A DNA stretch of 64,000 bases, taken from positions 682,001-746,000 of the forward strand of contig NZ_CP031229.1 in NCBI RefSeq assembly GCF_003351765.1. The letters run 5' to 3'. The DNA is from Ornithinimicrobium avium. GTDB lineage: Bacteria > Actinomycetota > Actinomycetes > Actinomycetales > Dermatophilaceae. Positions 16,394 through 26,373 of this stretch are shown piece after piece. Under the pieces are notes generated by a model, which did not search any database, had not been told where the DNA came from, and saw nothing but the letters and a program-made list of their open reading frames with translations. A program made the position numbers and the translations under genes. Positions within the stretch are counted from its first letter, which is position 1. Every line of letters begins with the position of its first letter.

Positions 16394-18336
16394 CAGACCA
16401 CACCGCCTTCCAGTTCCTCGCGGGTATGGCGCCTGCTCCCCGGGCCCACCGGGGCCGGTTCGCGGATCTGGCCGCGCCCCAGGTAGGTGGACCGCTTGGC
16501 GCCCAGGCGCTCGGGCTCCATGCCGGACCACTTGCGGCCCTGGCCGAAGAAGGAGGTGTTGGCCAGGATGCTGACGAGGGGGTGGGTGAACATGATGACC
16601 ACCACGAGGTCCATGACCGTGGTCAGCCCGAGCGTGAATGCGAAGGCCTTCACGCCGGCCTCGGAGAGCATGTACAGCACTCCTGCGGCGATGAGGTTGA
16701 CCACGTCGGAGATGATGATCGTCTGCCGCGCGCGCGCCCAGCCGGTGTCCACCGCATACCTCAGCGGCCTGCCGTCGCGCACCTCGTCCCGGATGCGTTC
16801 GAAGTAGACGATGAAGCTGTCCGCGGTCACACCGATGGCCACGATCAGCCCGGTCACGCCGGCCATCGTCAGGCGGAAGTTGATCGCCCAGCCCAGCAGG
16901 GTGACCGAACCGTACGCGAGGAGCCCGGCCACGACGAGGGAGGCGATGGCCACGAAGCCCAGGGCGTGGTACTGGAGCAGCATGTAGACGAACACCAGCA
17001 GCAGACCGATCGCACCGGCGATCAGACCCCAGCGCAGCTGCTCACCACCGAGGGTGGGGCTGATCTGCTCGGAGGTCTGCACCTCGAAGCTCAGCGGGAG
17101 AGCGCCGAACTTGAGCTGGTTGGCCAGCGTCTGGGCCTCCTCCACGGTGAAGTCGCCGGTGATCTGCGCCTGACCGTTGGGGATGACGCTGTTGACGGTC
17201 GGAGCGGAGATGACCTCTCCGTCCAGCACCATCGCGAAACGGTTCTGCGCCGAGTTCTGCGGATAGCCCATCAGCCGGGAGGTGACCGCCGCGAACTGCC
17301 GGGCGCCCTCGTCGTCGAAGGTCAGGGAGACCTGCCAGCGGCCGGTGACCGCCCCGCCCTGCACCTGTTCCATACCGGCTGTGGCGTCGGTCAGCTCGGC
17401 GCCGGAGATCTCGGCCGGGCCGAGGATGTACTTCTCGGTGCCCTCGCTGTTGCAGACGACCAGCGGCTGCCCCTGGGGGGCGTTGGCCGCGGCGTCGGAC
17501 AGCTCCTGGGTGCAGGTCGCCCCGAGGAACTGCTGCTGCAGCTCGGGGGTGATCTGGGAGAGGTCGGAGGGGTTGCTCGCCGGGGGTGCCTCCTGCCCGG
17601 GCGCCGTGGTCTGCTCCGCGTCGTCGGCACCGGCCGGGGCGCTCTGCGCGGCGTCGTCGGTGCCCTGCGCCGAGAGCCGCTCGCCGCCGCGGTTCTCCTC
17701 GGTCGAGGTGGCCTGGTCCTCGCTGGGGGCCGGCGTCTGCGGGGGCGCGAGCTGCTGGACCATGTCCTGGCGCTGCTCGGAGGGCAGCGGCAGCTCGCGC
17801 GGGGCCTGCGGCTGCTCGCCGGCCGGCATGACCGGTTGGGCCACGAGGACCGGCCGGAAGAACATCTGCGAGGAGCGGCTCAGCGCCTCGAGCTGGTCCG
17901 GGGTCGGGTTGCCGGGGATGGCCACGGAGATGTTCTGCCCGAGGCGGGAGACCTCGGCCTCCGCGGTGCCGGACGCGTCGACGCGGCGGCGGATGATGTC
18001 GATGGCCTGCTCCAGCTGCTGGGTGCCCACCGACCCGCCCCCCTCGATCTTGGGCGCCAGGACGACCTGACGTCCGCCGGCGAGGTCCAGGCCGAGCTGC
18101 GGGGAGAGCTGGGCCGGGGGGCTGCCCCACAGGTGGGCGGCGCCGAGGCCGGCGAAGAGAGCGAGGGTCACGACGAGCAGGCTGATCAGGGTGCGGAAGG
18201 GGCCACGGGTGCGCGCGTTGCGTCGCGGCGGGCGCCGCCGCCGCCGGCTGCCGCCGGAGCGCTGCCGGCGGGAGGTGGTGCTGCCCAGCCCCGGGAGGTC
18301 CTCCTCACGGCGCGAGCCTCGGGTCGTGAACGACAT
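16393..18336 (-). CDS. secD: Protein translocase subunit SecD
   Basis: A 647-residue partner of SecF. An Arg-rich N-terminus precedes one membrane helix (LISLLVVTLALFAGLGAAHL). The large extracytoplasmic region contains GLDLAGGRQVVLAP and the P1-type fold. It is interrupted by about 100 residues rich in Gln, Pro, Ala and acidic residues. The C-terminal five-helix block has TLGGEQLRWGLIAG, GVTADSFIVYFERIRDEVR and HPLVSIL. The ATG overlaps the yajC stop by one base. The low-complexity insert is a common actinobacterial elaboration. Confidence 0.95.
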   Translation of the reverse strand: MSFTTRGSRREEDLPGLGSTTSRRQRSGGSRRRRRPPRRNARTRGPFRTLISLLVVTLALFAGLGAAHLWGSPPAQLSPQLGLDLAGGRQVVLAPKIEGGGSVGTQQLEQAIDIIRRRVDASGTAEAEVSRLGQNISVAIPGNPTPDQLEALSRSSQMFFRPVLVAQPVMPAGEQPQAPRELPLPSEQRQDMVQQLAPPQTPAPSEDQATSTEENRGGERLSAQGTDDAAQSAPAGADDAEQTTAPGQEAPPASNPSDLSQITPELQQQFLGATCTQELSDAAANAPQGQPLVVCNSEGTEKYILGPAEISGAELTDATAGMEQVQGGAVTGRWQVSLTFDDEGARQFAAVTSRLMGYPQNSAQNRFAMVLDGEVISAPTVNSVIPNGQAQITGDFTVEEAQTLANQLKFGALPLSFEVQTSEQISPTLGGEQLRWGLIAGAIGLLLVFVYMLLQYHALGFVAIASLVVAGLLAYGSVTLLGWAINFRLTMAGVTGLIVAIGVTADSFIVYFERIRDEVRDGRPLRYAVDTGWARARQTIIISDVVNLIAAGVLYMLSEAGVKAFAFTLGLTTVMDLVVVIMFTHPLVSILANTSFFGQGRKWSGMEPERLGAKRSTYLGRGQIREPAPVGPGSRRHTREELEGGVV

Positions 18337-18662
18337 CAGGCGTCGTCCTCCGCGGGCCGGTGGGTGCTCTGCTGGTCCTGGGGGTCGGGGACGATGGCCC
18401 GGCGAGCGACACGGATCCTGACGCCCGGGGCGATCTCGAGGTGCACGACGTCGCCGTCCAGCGCAGAGATGGTGCCGTAGATGCCGGCCGCGGCCATCAC
18501 CTGCTGGCCGACCGCCAGCTCGGCCTGCGCGGTGGCCACGGCCTTGGCGCGCCGCCGCTGGGAGAACATGAGGAAGATCAGCAGCCCGAACGGGAGCGCG
18601 AGGAGCAGCAGCGTGCCCGTCCCTCCTCCCGTGGCGGGAGCAGCGGCGATCAGTGGCGTCAT
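18336..18662 (-). CDS. yajC: Preprotein translocase subunit YajC
   Basis: A 108-residue small membrane protein. A single membrane helix (TLLLLALPFGLLIFLMF) is followed by a QRRR stop-transfer run and the YajC core VGQQVMAAAGIYGTISALDGD with EIAPGVRIRVARRAI. It accompanies SecDF. It heads the yajC-secD-secF operon, with one-base stop/start overlaps throughout. Confidence 0.94.
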   Translation of the reverse strand: MTPLIAAAPATGGGTGTLLLLALPFGLLIFLMFSQRRRAKAVATAQAELAVGQQVMAAAGIYGTISALDGDVVHLEIAPGVRIRVARRAIVPDPQDQQSTHRPAEDDA

Positions 18663-18810
18663 GAGGGACCCTTTACGTGTGGAGCGCGACGTGTGCCCGT
18701 GGGGCACCGGCCTGTGCCGTCGACGACGCAGGCACCCGGGGCAGTCTAGGTGAGGCTCCTGACGGCACCAAAGACCCGGGGTGCCGTGTCCGGGTCCGGG
18801 GCAGCGGGGG

Positions 18811-19995
18811 TCAGCGGTCCGCCCCGTCGTCGGCTCCGGCGGTCTCGTCGGTCTCCAGCGGCAGCAGGTCCTGACCGTCGGCGAGCCGGCCGCCACCGGC
18901 GGCCCCGGGAGCGAAGGTAGCGGCGTCGCGAGGGGCGCTCAGCCCCAGGTGCCGCCAGGCGGCGGGGCTGGCCGCCCGTCCTCGCGGCGTGCGCACCATG
19001 AAGCCTTCGCGCACCAGGTAGGGCTCGGCCACCGTCTCCACCGTGTCCGGCTCCTCCCCGACCGCGACAGCGAGCGTGGACAGCCCGACGGGTCCGCCGC
19101 CGAACCGGGTGCACAGCGCTTCCAGCACGGCCCTGTCCAACCGGTCCAGGCCGAGCTCGTCGACGTCGAAGAGCTTCAGCGCGGCGTGCGCCGCGGCGTC
19201 GTCGACCCGGGCGTCGCCGTGCACCTGCGCCCAGTCGCGCACGCGGCGCAGCAGCCGGTTGGCGATCCGGGGCGTGCCGCGGGAACGGGAGGCGATCTCC
19301 TCGATGCCGGGCACGTCCGCCTCGATGCCCAGCAGCTCGGCGTTGCGGGTGAGGATCGTCACCAGGTCCCTGGTGGCGTAGTAGTCCAGGTGGCCGGTGA
19401 AGCCGAAGCGGTCGCGCAGCGGTGCGGGGAGCAGCCCCGCCCGGGTCGTGGCACCGACGACGGTGAAGGGTGGCAGCTCGAGCGGGATCGCGGTGGCGCC
19501 GGGGCCCTTGCCGACGATGACGTCGACCCGGAAGTCCTCCATCGCCAGGTAGAGCATCTCCTCGGCCGGCCGCGACATCCGGTGGATCTCGTCGAGGAAG
19601 AGCACCTCCCCCTCGACGAGCGAGGACAGGACGGCCGCCAGGTCGCCGGCGTGCTGGATGGCCGGGCCGGAGGTGATGCGGATCGGCTGCTCCATCTCGG
19701 CGGCGACGATCAGGGCCAGCGTCGTCTTGCCCAGACCGGGCGGTCCGGAGAGCAGCACGTGGTCGGGCGGCGAGCCGCGCCGCCGCGCCGCCTCCAGGAC
19801 CAGGCCCAGCTGGTCGCGCACCCGGTGCTGGCCGGGGAAGTCCGCGAGCCGGCGCGGGCGCAGCGCCGCCTCGACACGCCGCTCCTCCTCGTTGGAGCCG
19901 ACGTCCACGACCCGGCCGGCGACCGCTTCCCCACCGTCGTCGACGCCGATCTCCCGCGAGCCGTCGGCCCAGCCGGGGGAGTCCTCCAGGCTCAC
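18811..19995 (-). CDS. ruvB: Holliday junction branch migration ATPase RuvB
   Basis: A 394-residue AAA+ motor that drives branch migration with RuvA. Walker A is SGPPGLGKTTLA, Walker B is VLFLDEIHRM, sensor 1 is VVGATTRAGLL, and the arginine finger region is LRDRFGF. The C-terminal winged helix contains EPYLVREGFMVRTPRGR. Extra residues at both ends make it longer than the usual 340-350. The GTG start overlaps the ruvA stop (GTGA). Confidence 0.96.
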   Translation of the reverse strand: MSLEDSPGWADGSREIGVDDGGEAVAGRVVDVGSNEEERRVEAALRPRRLADFPGQHRVRDQLGLVLEAARRRGSPPDHVLLSGPPGLGKTTLALIVAAEMEQPIRITSGPAIQHAGDLAAVLSSLVEGEVLFLDEIHRMSRPAEEMLYLAMEDFRVDVIVGKGPGATAIPLELPPFTVVGATTRAGLLPAPLRDRFGFTGHLDYYATRDLVTILTRNAELLGIEADVPGIEEIASRSRGTPRIANRLLRRVRDWAQVHGDARVDDAAAHAALKLFDVDELGLDRLDRAVLEALCTRFGGGPVGLSTLAVAVGEEPDTVETVAEPYLVREGFMVRTPRGRAASPAAWRHLGLSAPRDAATFAPGAAGGGRLADGQDLLPLETDETAGADDGADR

Positions 19996-20600
19996 CGGCC
20001 CAGCTCCCTGAGGGCGGCACGCAGGATCTCGGAGACCTCGGTGGGTGCGTCGGCGCCGCGCGTGACGGTCGTCACGGCGTCGGTGGACTGCTTGGCGGAC
20101 CAGCCCAGGCCCTCGAGCGCCTCCCTGACCTGGCCGTGCACGGCCCCGCCCGCACCGGCGGCCGCGGGCCGGGCCGTGAGGTCGGCCGCTCCCGCGCCGG
20201 TGGCGAGGATCTTGTCCTTGAGCTCGAGCACGAGCCGCTCGGCCGACTTGCGCCCGATGCCCGGCACCTTGGTCAGCGCCGCCAGGTCACCCTGGGCCAG
20301 TGCCCGCCGGACCTCGTCGGGGGCGTGCACCGCCAGCATCGCCAGGGCGAGGCGCGGCCCGACCCCCGAGACCGTCTGCAGCTGCTGGAAGAGGGCCTTG
20401 GCGTCGGCCCCGGCGAAGCCGTAGAGCGTCAGGGACTCCTCGCGCACGACCAGGCTGGTCTCCAGGTCGGCCTCCTGCCCGGGGCGGTGGTCGGCCGCGG
20501 TGGCGGGCGTGGTGTGGACGAGCAGCCCGACGCCGCCGACCTCGACGACGACGTGGTCCAGGCCGACGTGGCGGACGGCTCCGCGCACGGAAGCGATCAC
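19992..20600 (-). CDS. ruvA: Holliday junction DNA-binding protein RuvA
   Basis: A 202-residue protein with an N-terminal OB fold (MIASVRGAV...VVVEVGGVGLLV). Two helix-hairpin-helix motifs follow (TVSGVGPRLALAML and KVPGIGRKSAERLV), then a flexible linker and a C-terminal domain that contacts RuvB (VREALEGLGWSAKQ). The GTG start overlaps the ruvC stop (GTGA). Confidence 0.95.
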   Translation of the reverse strand: MIASVRGAVRHVGLDHVVVEVGGVGLLVHTTPATAADHRPGQEADLETSLVVREESLTLYGFAGADAKALFQQLQTVSGVGPRLALAMLAVHAPDEVRRALAQGDLAALTKVPGIGRKSAERLVLELKDKILATGAGAADLTARPAAAGAGGAVHGQVREALEGLGWSAKQSTDAVTTVTRGADAPTEVSEILRAALRELGR

Positions 20601-21253
20601 GGGACGATCCTCCTGGTGGTCAGGGACGTTCGGGCGCCCGAGCGGGCGGACGCCGACCGGGTGGCGGCCCGGTGCTGGGCGTGCAGCTGCGCCAGCCGGT
20701 TGGGCGCGGCGTCCTGGGCACGCAGCTCTGCCTGCTGGATGAGGTTGCCGGCCTCGGTGCCGCCCACCAGGCGCTCGTCGGCCCCGCTGCGCCACAGGTG
20801 GCAGATGGCCAGGGCCAGGGCGTCGGCGGCGTCCGCCGGTCGCGGGGCGACCTGCAGCCCCAGGATCCGGGTCACCATGTTCGTCACCTGCGCCTTGTCG
20901 GCGCGACCGTTGCCGGTGACGGCCGCCTTGACCTCCGAGGGCGTATGCATGCCCAGGGCCAGGCCGAGCCGCGCGGCCGCGAGCATCGGGATCGCCGAGG
21001 CCTGGGCGGTGCCCATGATCCCCTTGATGTTCGCCTTGGCGAAGACCCGCTCCACCGCCACGGCGTCCGGCGCCCAGTCGGCGATCCACTGGTCGATCTC
21101 GGTCTGGACCGACAGGAGCCGGTCCTGCGGCTCCTGGTCCACGGGGGTGCGGACGACCCCGACCGCGACCATCCGCAGCCGACGGCCGGGCAGGCCCTCG
21201 ACGACGCCGATCCCGCACCGGGTCAGCCCGGGGTCGACTCCGAGCACGCGCAC
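20597..21253 (-). CDS. ruvC: Holliday junction resolvase RuvC
   Basis: A 218-residue resolvase. The catalytic acids lie in LGVDPGLTRCGIG, VAVERVFAKANIKG and PRPADAADALALAICH. The GTG start at 21253 has a strong AGGAGG six bases upstream. About 30 extra residues rich in Ala and Arg follow the core. A probable SOS box 64 bases upstream suggests LexA control of ruvCAB. Confidence 0.95.
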   Translation of the reverse strand: MRVLGVDPGLTRCGIGVVEGLPGRRLRMVAVGVVRTPVDQEPQDRLLSVQTEIDQWIADWAPDAVAVERVFAKANIKGIMGTAQASAIPMLAAARLGLALGMHTPSEVKAAVTGNGRADKAQVTNMVTRILGLQVAPRPADAADALALAICHLWRSGADERLVGGTEAGNLIQQAELRAQDAAPNRLAQLHAQHRAATRSASARSGARTSLTTRRIVP

Positions 21254-21316
21254 GATCGACCTCCTGGTTCGGTGTCGCCACGACCCTCGTGAGGACGCGA
21301 CCCGCGCGGCGCGCGG

Positions 21317-21334
21317 TGCGGACAGGTGTTCGCA
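21317..21334. promoter_or_regulatory. Candidate LexA (SOS) box upstream of ruvCAB
   Basis: TGCGGACAGGTGTTCGCA is an 18-bp near-perfect palindrome. On the ruvC strand it contains CGAAC-N4-GTCCG, one step away from the actinobacterial SOS consensus CGAAC-N4-GTTCG. It is 64 bases before ruvC, a gene known to be LexA-controlled in mycobacteria. Confidence 0.6.
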
Positions 21335-21390
21335 CCCCACGCTAGTCCACGGTGGCGCCGCCGCGGGACCGCGACACGCTCCCGGGGCGG

Positions 21391-22158
21391 TCAGTCCTCC
21401 TCGAGCGCCTCGAGGACCACGTCGGGGATGTCCGCGTTGGAGTAGACGTTCTGCACGTCGTCGCAGTCCTCCAGGGCGTCGATCACCCGCATCACCTTGC
21501 GCGCGCCGTCTGCGTCCATCGTGACCTCCATGCTGGGCACGAAGGTCACCTCGGCGGAGTCGTAGTCCAGGCCGGCCTCCTGCAGCGCGGTCCGCACCTG
21601 CACCACGTCGGCCGCGTCGCTGATGACCTCGAAGACGTCGTCGAGGTCGGAGACCTCCTCGACGCCGGCCTCGAGCACGGACTCCAGCAGGGTGTCCTCG
21701 GTGAGCTCCCCGGAGTCCTGCTCCTTGGGGACCACGACCTGGCCCTTGCGGTTGAACAGGTAGGCCACCGAGCCGCTGTCGGCCATCGTGCCGCCGTTGC
21801 GCGTCAGGGCGGTGCGCACCTCCATGACCGCACGGTTCTTGTTGTCGGTCAGGCACTCGATGTAGAGCGCCACGCCGCCGGGCGCGTAGCCCTCGTAGGT
21901 CAGCGCCTCGTAGCTCGCCCCACCGGCCTCCGCGCCGGACCCGCGCTTGACGGCGCGGTCGATGTTGTCGTTGGGCACCGAGGACTTCTTCGCCTTCTGG
22001 ATGGCGTCGAACAGCGTCGGGTTGCCGGCCGGGTCGCCGCCGCCCATCCGGGCCGCGACCTCGACGTTCTTGATCAGCTTGGCGAAGAGCTTGCCCCGCT
22101 TGGCGTCGATGACCGCCTTCTTGTGCTTCGTCGTCGCCCACTTGGAGTGGCCGCTCAT
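21391..22158 (-). CDS. yebC: YebC/PmpR-family protein
   Basis: A 255-residue protein of the YebC/TACO1 family, linked in other bacteria to transcription control or to translation of difficult (poly-proline) stretches. It has the hallmark N-terminus SGHSKWATTKHKKAVIDAKRG, then PNDNIDRAVKRGSG and YEGYAPGGVALYIECLTDN. The C-terminus is acidic (VLEALEED). The ATG start is at 22158. It is located between pdxT and ruvC, as in mycobacteria. Confidence 0.94.
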   Translation of the reverse strand: MSGHSKWATTKHKKAVIDAKRGKLFAKLIKNVEVAARMGGGDPAGNPTLFDAIQKAKKSSVPNDNIDRAVKRGSGAEAGGASYEALTYEGYAPGGVALYIECLTDNKNRAVMEVRTALTRNGGTMADSGSVAYLFNRKGQVVVPKEQDSGELTEDTLLESVLEAGVEEVSDLDDVFEVISDAADVVQVRTALQEAGLDYDSAEVTFVPSMEVTMDADGARKVMRVIDALEDCDDVQNVYSNADIPDVVLEALEED

Positions 22159-22217
22159 CCGCTCTCCTTCGCTCGCCGCAGCTGACGTGAACAACCCACG
22201 ATGCTACTAGGCGCGGG

Positions 22218-22849
22218 TCAGGACGCGGTAGCGACCGTGGGACGCACGGCCGCGTGGTGCGCGCAGCAGATGCGCACGAAGAGCTGGTGCACGCGGTCGT
22301 CGCCGCTGACCTCGGGGTGGAAGGAGGTCGCCAGCAGGTTGCCCTGGCGCACCGCGACCACAGCGTCGTCGACGCGTGCCAGGACCTGGACCCCGGGGCC
22401 GTGGTGCTCGACCCGCGGTGCCCGGATGAACACGGCGGGGAAGGGCCGCTCCGGCTCCAGCAGCGCCGGCACCACCAGACCGGCCTCGAAGGAGTCGACC
22501 TGCCGCCCGAAGGCGTTGCGCCGAACGGTCATGTCGATGCCGCCGAAGGTCTGCTGCTCCGCGTGGCCGTCCAGGATCTGGTCGGCGAGCTGGATCATGC
22601 CCGCGCAGGACCCGTAGACGGGCAGGCCCGCACGCACGAGGGCGCGCACCGGCTCGTGCAGCCCGAAGATGCGGGCGAGCCGGTCGATCGTGGTCGACTC
22701 CCCGCCCGGCACGACGAGACCGTCCAGGCCCTCGAGCTCCTCCGGGCGACGTACCCTGCGCACCGCCGCCCCGGACCGCTCCAGGGCCGCGACGTGCTCG
22801 CGCACGTCGCCCTGGACGGCCAGGACGCCCACGAGGACCGGGGCCGTGG

Positions 22850-22853
<4 letters not shown>
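22218..22853 (-). CDS. pdxT: Pyridoxal 5'-phosphate synthase glutaminase subunit PdxT
   Basis: A 211-residue class I amidotransferase that supplies ammonia to PdxS. Visible motifs are GVLAVQGDVREHV, LVVPGGESTTI, the nucleophilic Cys in YGSCAGMIQLAD, and the His/Glu pair in ATSFHPEVSGD. The GTG start at 22853 overlaps the pdxS stop (GTGA), matching the 1:1 complex. Confidence 0.95.
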
Positions 22854-23749
<896 letters not shown>

Positions 23750-23859
23750 CGTTGCCTCTCAAGGACGGTGCCCACGCACCTCGCGGTGGCGCACGGCGAG
23801 GGGTGGGCGGCTCGGTGCCGGGTGGGTCGGGGTGGCCGCGCAGGCGGCACCGCACCATT

Positions 23860-24969
23860 CTACGAGGCCGGGCCCCCTGCTCCGCACGCGCGGTCGTAGA
23901 CCTGCTCCCACCGCTCGACCACCTCTGCCCAGTCCCAGCGTCGGGCGCGGGCCGCGCCCCGCTCCCCCAGCTCGAGCGCGAGGCGCCTGTCGGTCAGGAC
24001 CGTCGCCACCGCACGTGCCAGGACGTCGGGGTCGCCGACGGGGACCAGCAGTCCGGCGTCCCCGACCACCTCGGCGAAGGCAGGCAGCGAGGAGGCCACG
24101 ACCGGGGTCCCCGCCGCCATCGCCTCGGCCAGCACGATCCCGAAGCTCTCGCGCCCGGTGTGCGGGGCCACCAGCACCTCACAGGTATGCAGCAGCGCCA
24201 GCCTGGTGGGGCCGTCCACCTCCCCCAGGTCGACGGTGCCGTCCACGCGGGTGCGGCCCGGACCGGCCAGCACGACCTGGACCCCGGGGACCAGCTGCCG
24301 CAGCAGCGGCAGGGCAGCCGCGAGCACGTCGAGGCCTTTGCGCGGCTCGTCCCGACGACCGAGGAACAGGACGGTCGGTGCTCCGGCGACCATCCCCGGC
24401 GGTCGTGGGAGGAGGGCGTCGGCGCGGGCGTGGGCGGCGACGTCGATCGCGTTGGGCAGCACCTCCGGGTCGACCCCGTAGAGCGACCTCGCCAGCTGCG
24501 CCGCGGACTCGGAGACGGCGGTGGTGACCGGAAGCGGCCCGAGCCTGCGGCGCAGGACCGGCCCGAGCACGCGGTCCGCGCCGCACCCGGGACGCGCCGC
24601 GTGGAAGGTCGTGACCGTCGGGACGCCCGCCTGTCGCGCCCGGCGCACCGCGGACGTGCCCAGCCCCGGCGTGCCGGGCTCGTGGACGTGCAGCACGTCG
24701 GGCGACAGCAGCTCGAGCCAGGCGGCGACCCGGGCGGTCACGGCGGGACCCAGGGCGAGCCGGGCCACGGAGCCGTTGGCCGGGACCGGATGGCCGCGCC
24801 CCGCGCTGCGGACCGCTGCGCCCGGCAGCGTCCCGGTGGCCGGCCGGCCCGGCGCCATCACCGAGACCGTGTGGCCCCGCTCCGCCAGGTGGCCGGCGAG
24901 CCCGAGCACCTGCCCCTGGACACCGCCGGGGTGGCCGAGGTCGTAGGGGCAGACCAGCCCGACCCGCAT
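23860..24969 (-). CDS. pimA: Phosphatidylinositol mannosyltransferase (PimA-like GT4)
   Basis: A 369-residue GT-B glycosyltransferase expected to put the first mannose on phosphatidylinositol at the inner membrane face. The acceptor-side loop is CPYDLGHPGGVQGQVLGLA. The DVLHVHEPG and TFHAARP blocks and the GT4 donor site (FLGRRDEPRKGLDVL; GRESFGIVLAEAMAAGTPVV) are present. It is coupled to the acyltransferase and pgsA genes, giving the classic PIM cluster. The ATG overlaps the upstream stop by one base. Confidence 0.88.
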   Translation of the reverse strand: MRVGLVCPYDLGHPGGVQGQVLGLAGHLAERGHTVSVMAPGRPATGTLPGAAVRSAGRGHPVPANGSVARLALGPAVTARVAAWLELLSPDVLHVHEPGTPGLGTSAVRRARQAGVPTVTTFHAARPGCGADRVLGPVLRRRLGPLPVTTAVSESAAQLARSLYGVDPEVLPNAIDVAAHARADALLPRPPGMVAGAPTVLFLGRRDEPRKGLDVLAAALPLLRQLVPGVQVVLAGPGRTRVDGTVDLGEVDGPTRLALLHTCEVLVAPHTGRESFGIVLAEAMAAGTPVVASSLPAFAEVVGDAGLLVPVGDPDVLARAVATVLTDRRLALELGERGAARARRWDWAEVVERWEQVYDRACGAGGPAS

Positions 24970-25760
24970 CAGGGCCTCACCCCGGCCGGTGGCGCCACCG
25001 CGGGCAGTCTCGTCAGGTGCCAGTCCTGGGTGCGCCGGAGCACCGCCTCCCCGAGCACCTCCGCGCAGGCCCTGGTCATCTGCTCCACCTGCTCCGCTCG
25101 CGGCCCGGACCCGACGGGGACAGCAGCTCCGAAACGCACCTGATGCCGGGGTGCGCCTCGCCCGGAGGTCGTGACGCTCACCGGGCGCAGGTCGGCGCCG
25201 GTCGCCAGGGCGAGCTCGGCGGGGCCGGCGGCGAAGGTCGTCGCGAGGCCGCCGATCTGCACCGGGACCCGTCGCGACCGCATGCCGCGGTCGGCCAGGT
25301 CGCGGTCCACGAGGAGGGCCACAGCCCCGCCCGCGTGCAGCACCGACAGGAGCCTTCGCGCGCCGGCGCTGCCGGACCCGGCGGGCACCACCTCGAGCCC
25401 GGCCGCGGCGCGGGCCCGGGCGGTCAGGACCGCGGCCGGGCCGGGGGGCAGCTCCTCGGCCACCGTCGTCAGCCCGCCCAGACGCGGGGCCGCCCAGGCG
25501 CCGGCCAGCTCGAAGTGACCCAGGTGGAGGAGGACGAGCACCTGGCCGCGGCGCGACGCCATACCCTCCAGGACGTCATCCAGGCCGACCCCGTGCACGA
25601 GCCGGTCGATCTGCGCCCGCCCCAGCCACGGCAGGGTGCCCAGGCGTGCCCAGTAGGCGCCGTAGGCGAGGGTGCCACGGACGGTCAGACCCAGGAGCGC
25701 GGGCCCGCGGAGGTCGGGGCGGACCGCGCGGTAGGTCCGGCCGAGGTCGCGCAGGATCAC
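24969..25760 (-). CDS. Lysophospholipid-type acyltransferase (PatA/PIM acyltransferase-like)
   Basis: A 263-residue member of the LpxL/HtrB-type acyltransferase family. Its active-site H-x4-E lies in LLHLGHFELAGAW, followed by AEELPPGPA and a VALLVDRDLADRGM block. In mycobacteria the gene at this position acylates PIM1/PIM2, and the neighbours pimA and pgsA support the same role here. It is somewhat shorter than mycobacterial homologues. The GTG start overlaps the pgsA stop (GTGA). Confidence 0.82.
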   Translation of the reverse strand: MILRDLGRTYRAVRPDLRGPALLGLTVRGTLAYGAYWARLGTLPWLGRAQIDRLVHGVGLDDVLEGMASRRGQVLVLLHLGHFELAGAWAAPRLGGLTTVAEELPPGPAAVLTARARAAAGLEVVPAGSGSAGARRLLSVLHAGGAVALLVDRDLADRGMRSRRVPVQIGGLATTFAAGPAELALATGADLRPVSVTTSGRGAPRHQVRFGAAVPVGSGPRAEQVEQMTRACAEVLGEAVLRRTQDWHLTRLPAVAPPAGVRP

Positions 25761-26365
25761 CCGAGGAGGGCCTGACGGCGCGCGGCGGTCATCCGCTGGG
25801 CCACGGTGACGGTCGAGGCCGCCAGCACGAGCGCCAGGACGGCGGTGAGCACCCAGGCGGGGAGGAAAAGTCCCGTCAGGCCGGTGGCCACCAGCACCCA
25901 CACCAGCCGGTCGGCGCGCTCGGCCAACCCCCCCGTCACCTCCCAGCCGAAGGAACCGGCGCGCGCCCTGGCGTAGGAGACCACGGAGCCGACGACGAGG
26001 CAGCCCAGTGCGAGGTAGCCGTCCAGCGGCCGGCCGCCGGTGCCGAGGAACCACACCGCGAGCCCGCCGAGGACGGCGCCGTCGGCGACGCGGTCCAGGG
26101 TCGAGTCGAGGTAGCCGCCCCAGGGACCGGCGGTGCCGGACAGGCGGGCCATCACCCCGTCCACCACGTCGCAGAGCGCGAAGAGGCCGACGACCACCGA
26201 GCCCCACCACAGCTCGCCGCGGGGGAAGAGGAGGAGGGCGCCGGCGACGACACCGACGGTGCCCACCACGGTCACGGCGTCGGGCCGCACACCCAGGCGG
26301 AGCAGGACAGCGGCTACCGGGGCGAGGACCGTGGTGGCCGCCCCGCGTCCGCGGCGCATCAGCAT
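25757..26365 (-). CDS. pgsA: CDP-alcohol phosphatidyltransferase (phosphatidylinositol phosphate synthase type)
   Basis: A 202-residue membrane enzyme with about five or six hydrophobic helices. The family motif DG-x2-AR-x8-G-x3-D-x3-D is complete in VVDGVMARLSG followed by GGYLDSTLDRVAD. By position next to pimA it should transfer phosphatidyl from CDP-DAG to inositol phosphate. The symbol follows mycobacterial usage. Confidence 0.87.
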   Translation of the reverse strand: MLMRRGRGAATTVLAPVAAVLLRLGVRPDAVTVVGTVGVVAGALLLFPRGELWWGSVVVGLFALCDVVDGVMARLSGTAGPWGGYLDSTLDRVADGAVLGGLAVWFLGTGGRPLDGYLALGCLVVGSVVSYARARAGSFGWEVTGGLAERADRLVWVLVATGLTGLFLPAWVLTAVLALVLAASTVTVAQRMTAARRQALLG

Positions 26366-26373
26366 CGGCCGGA

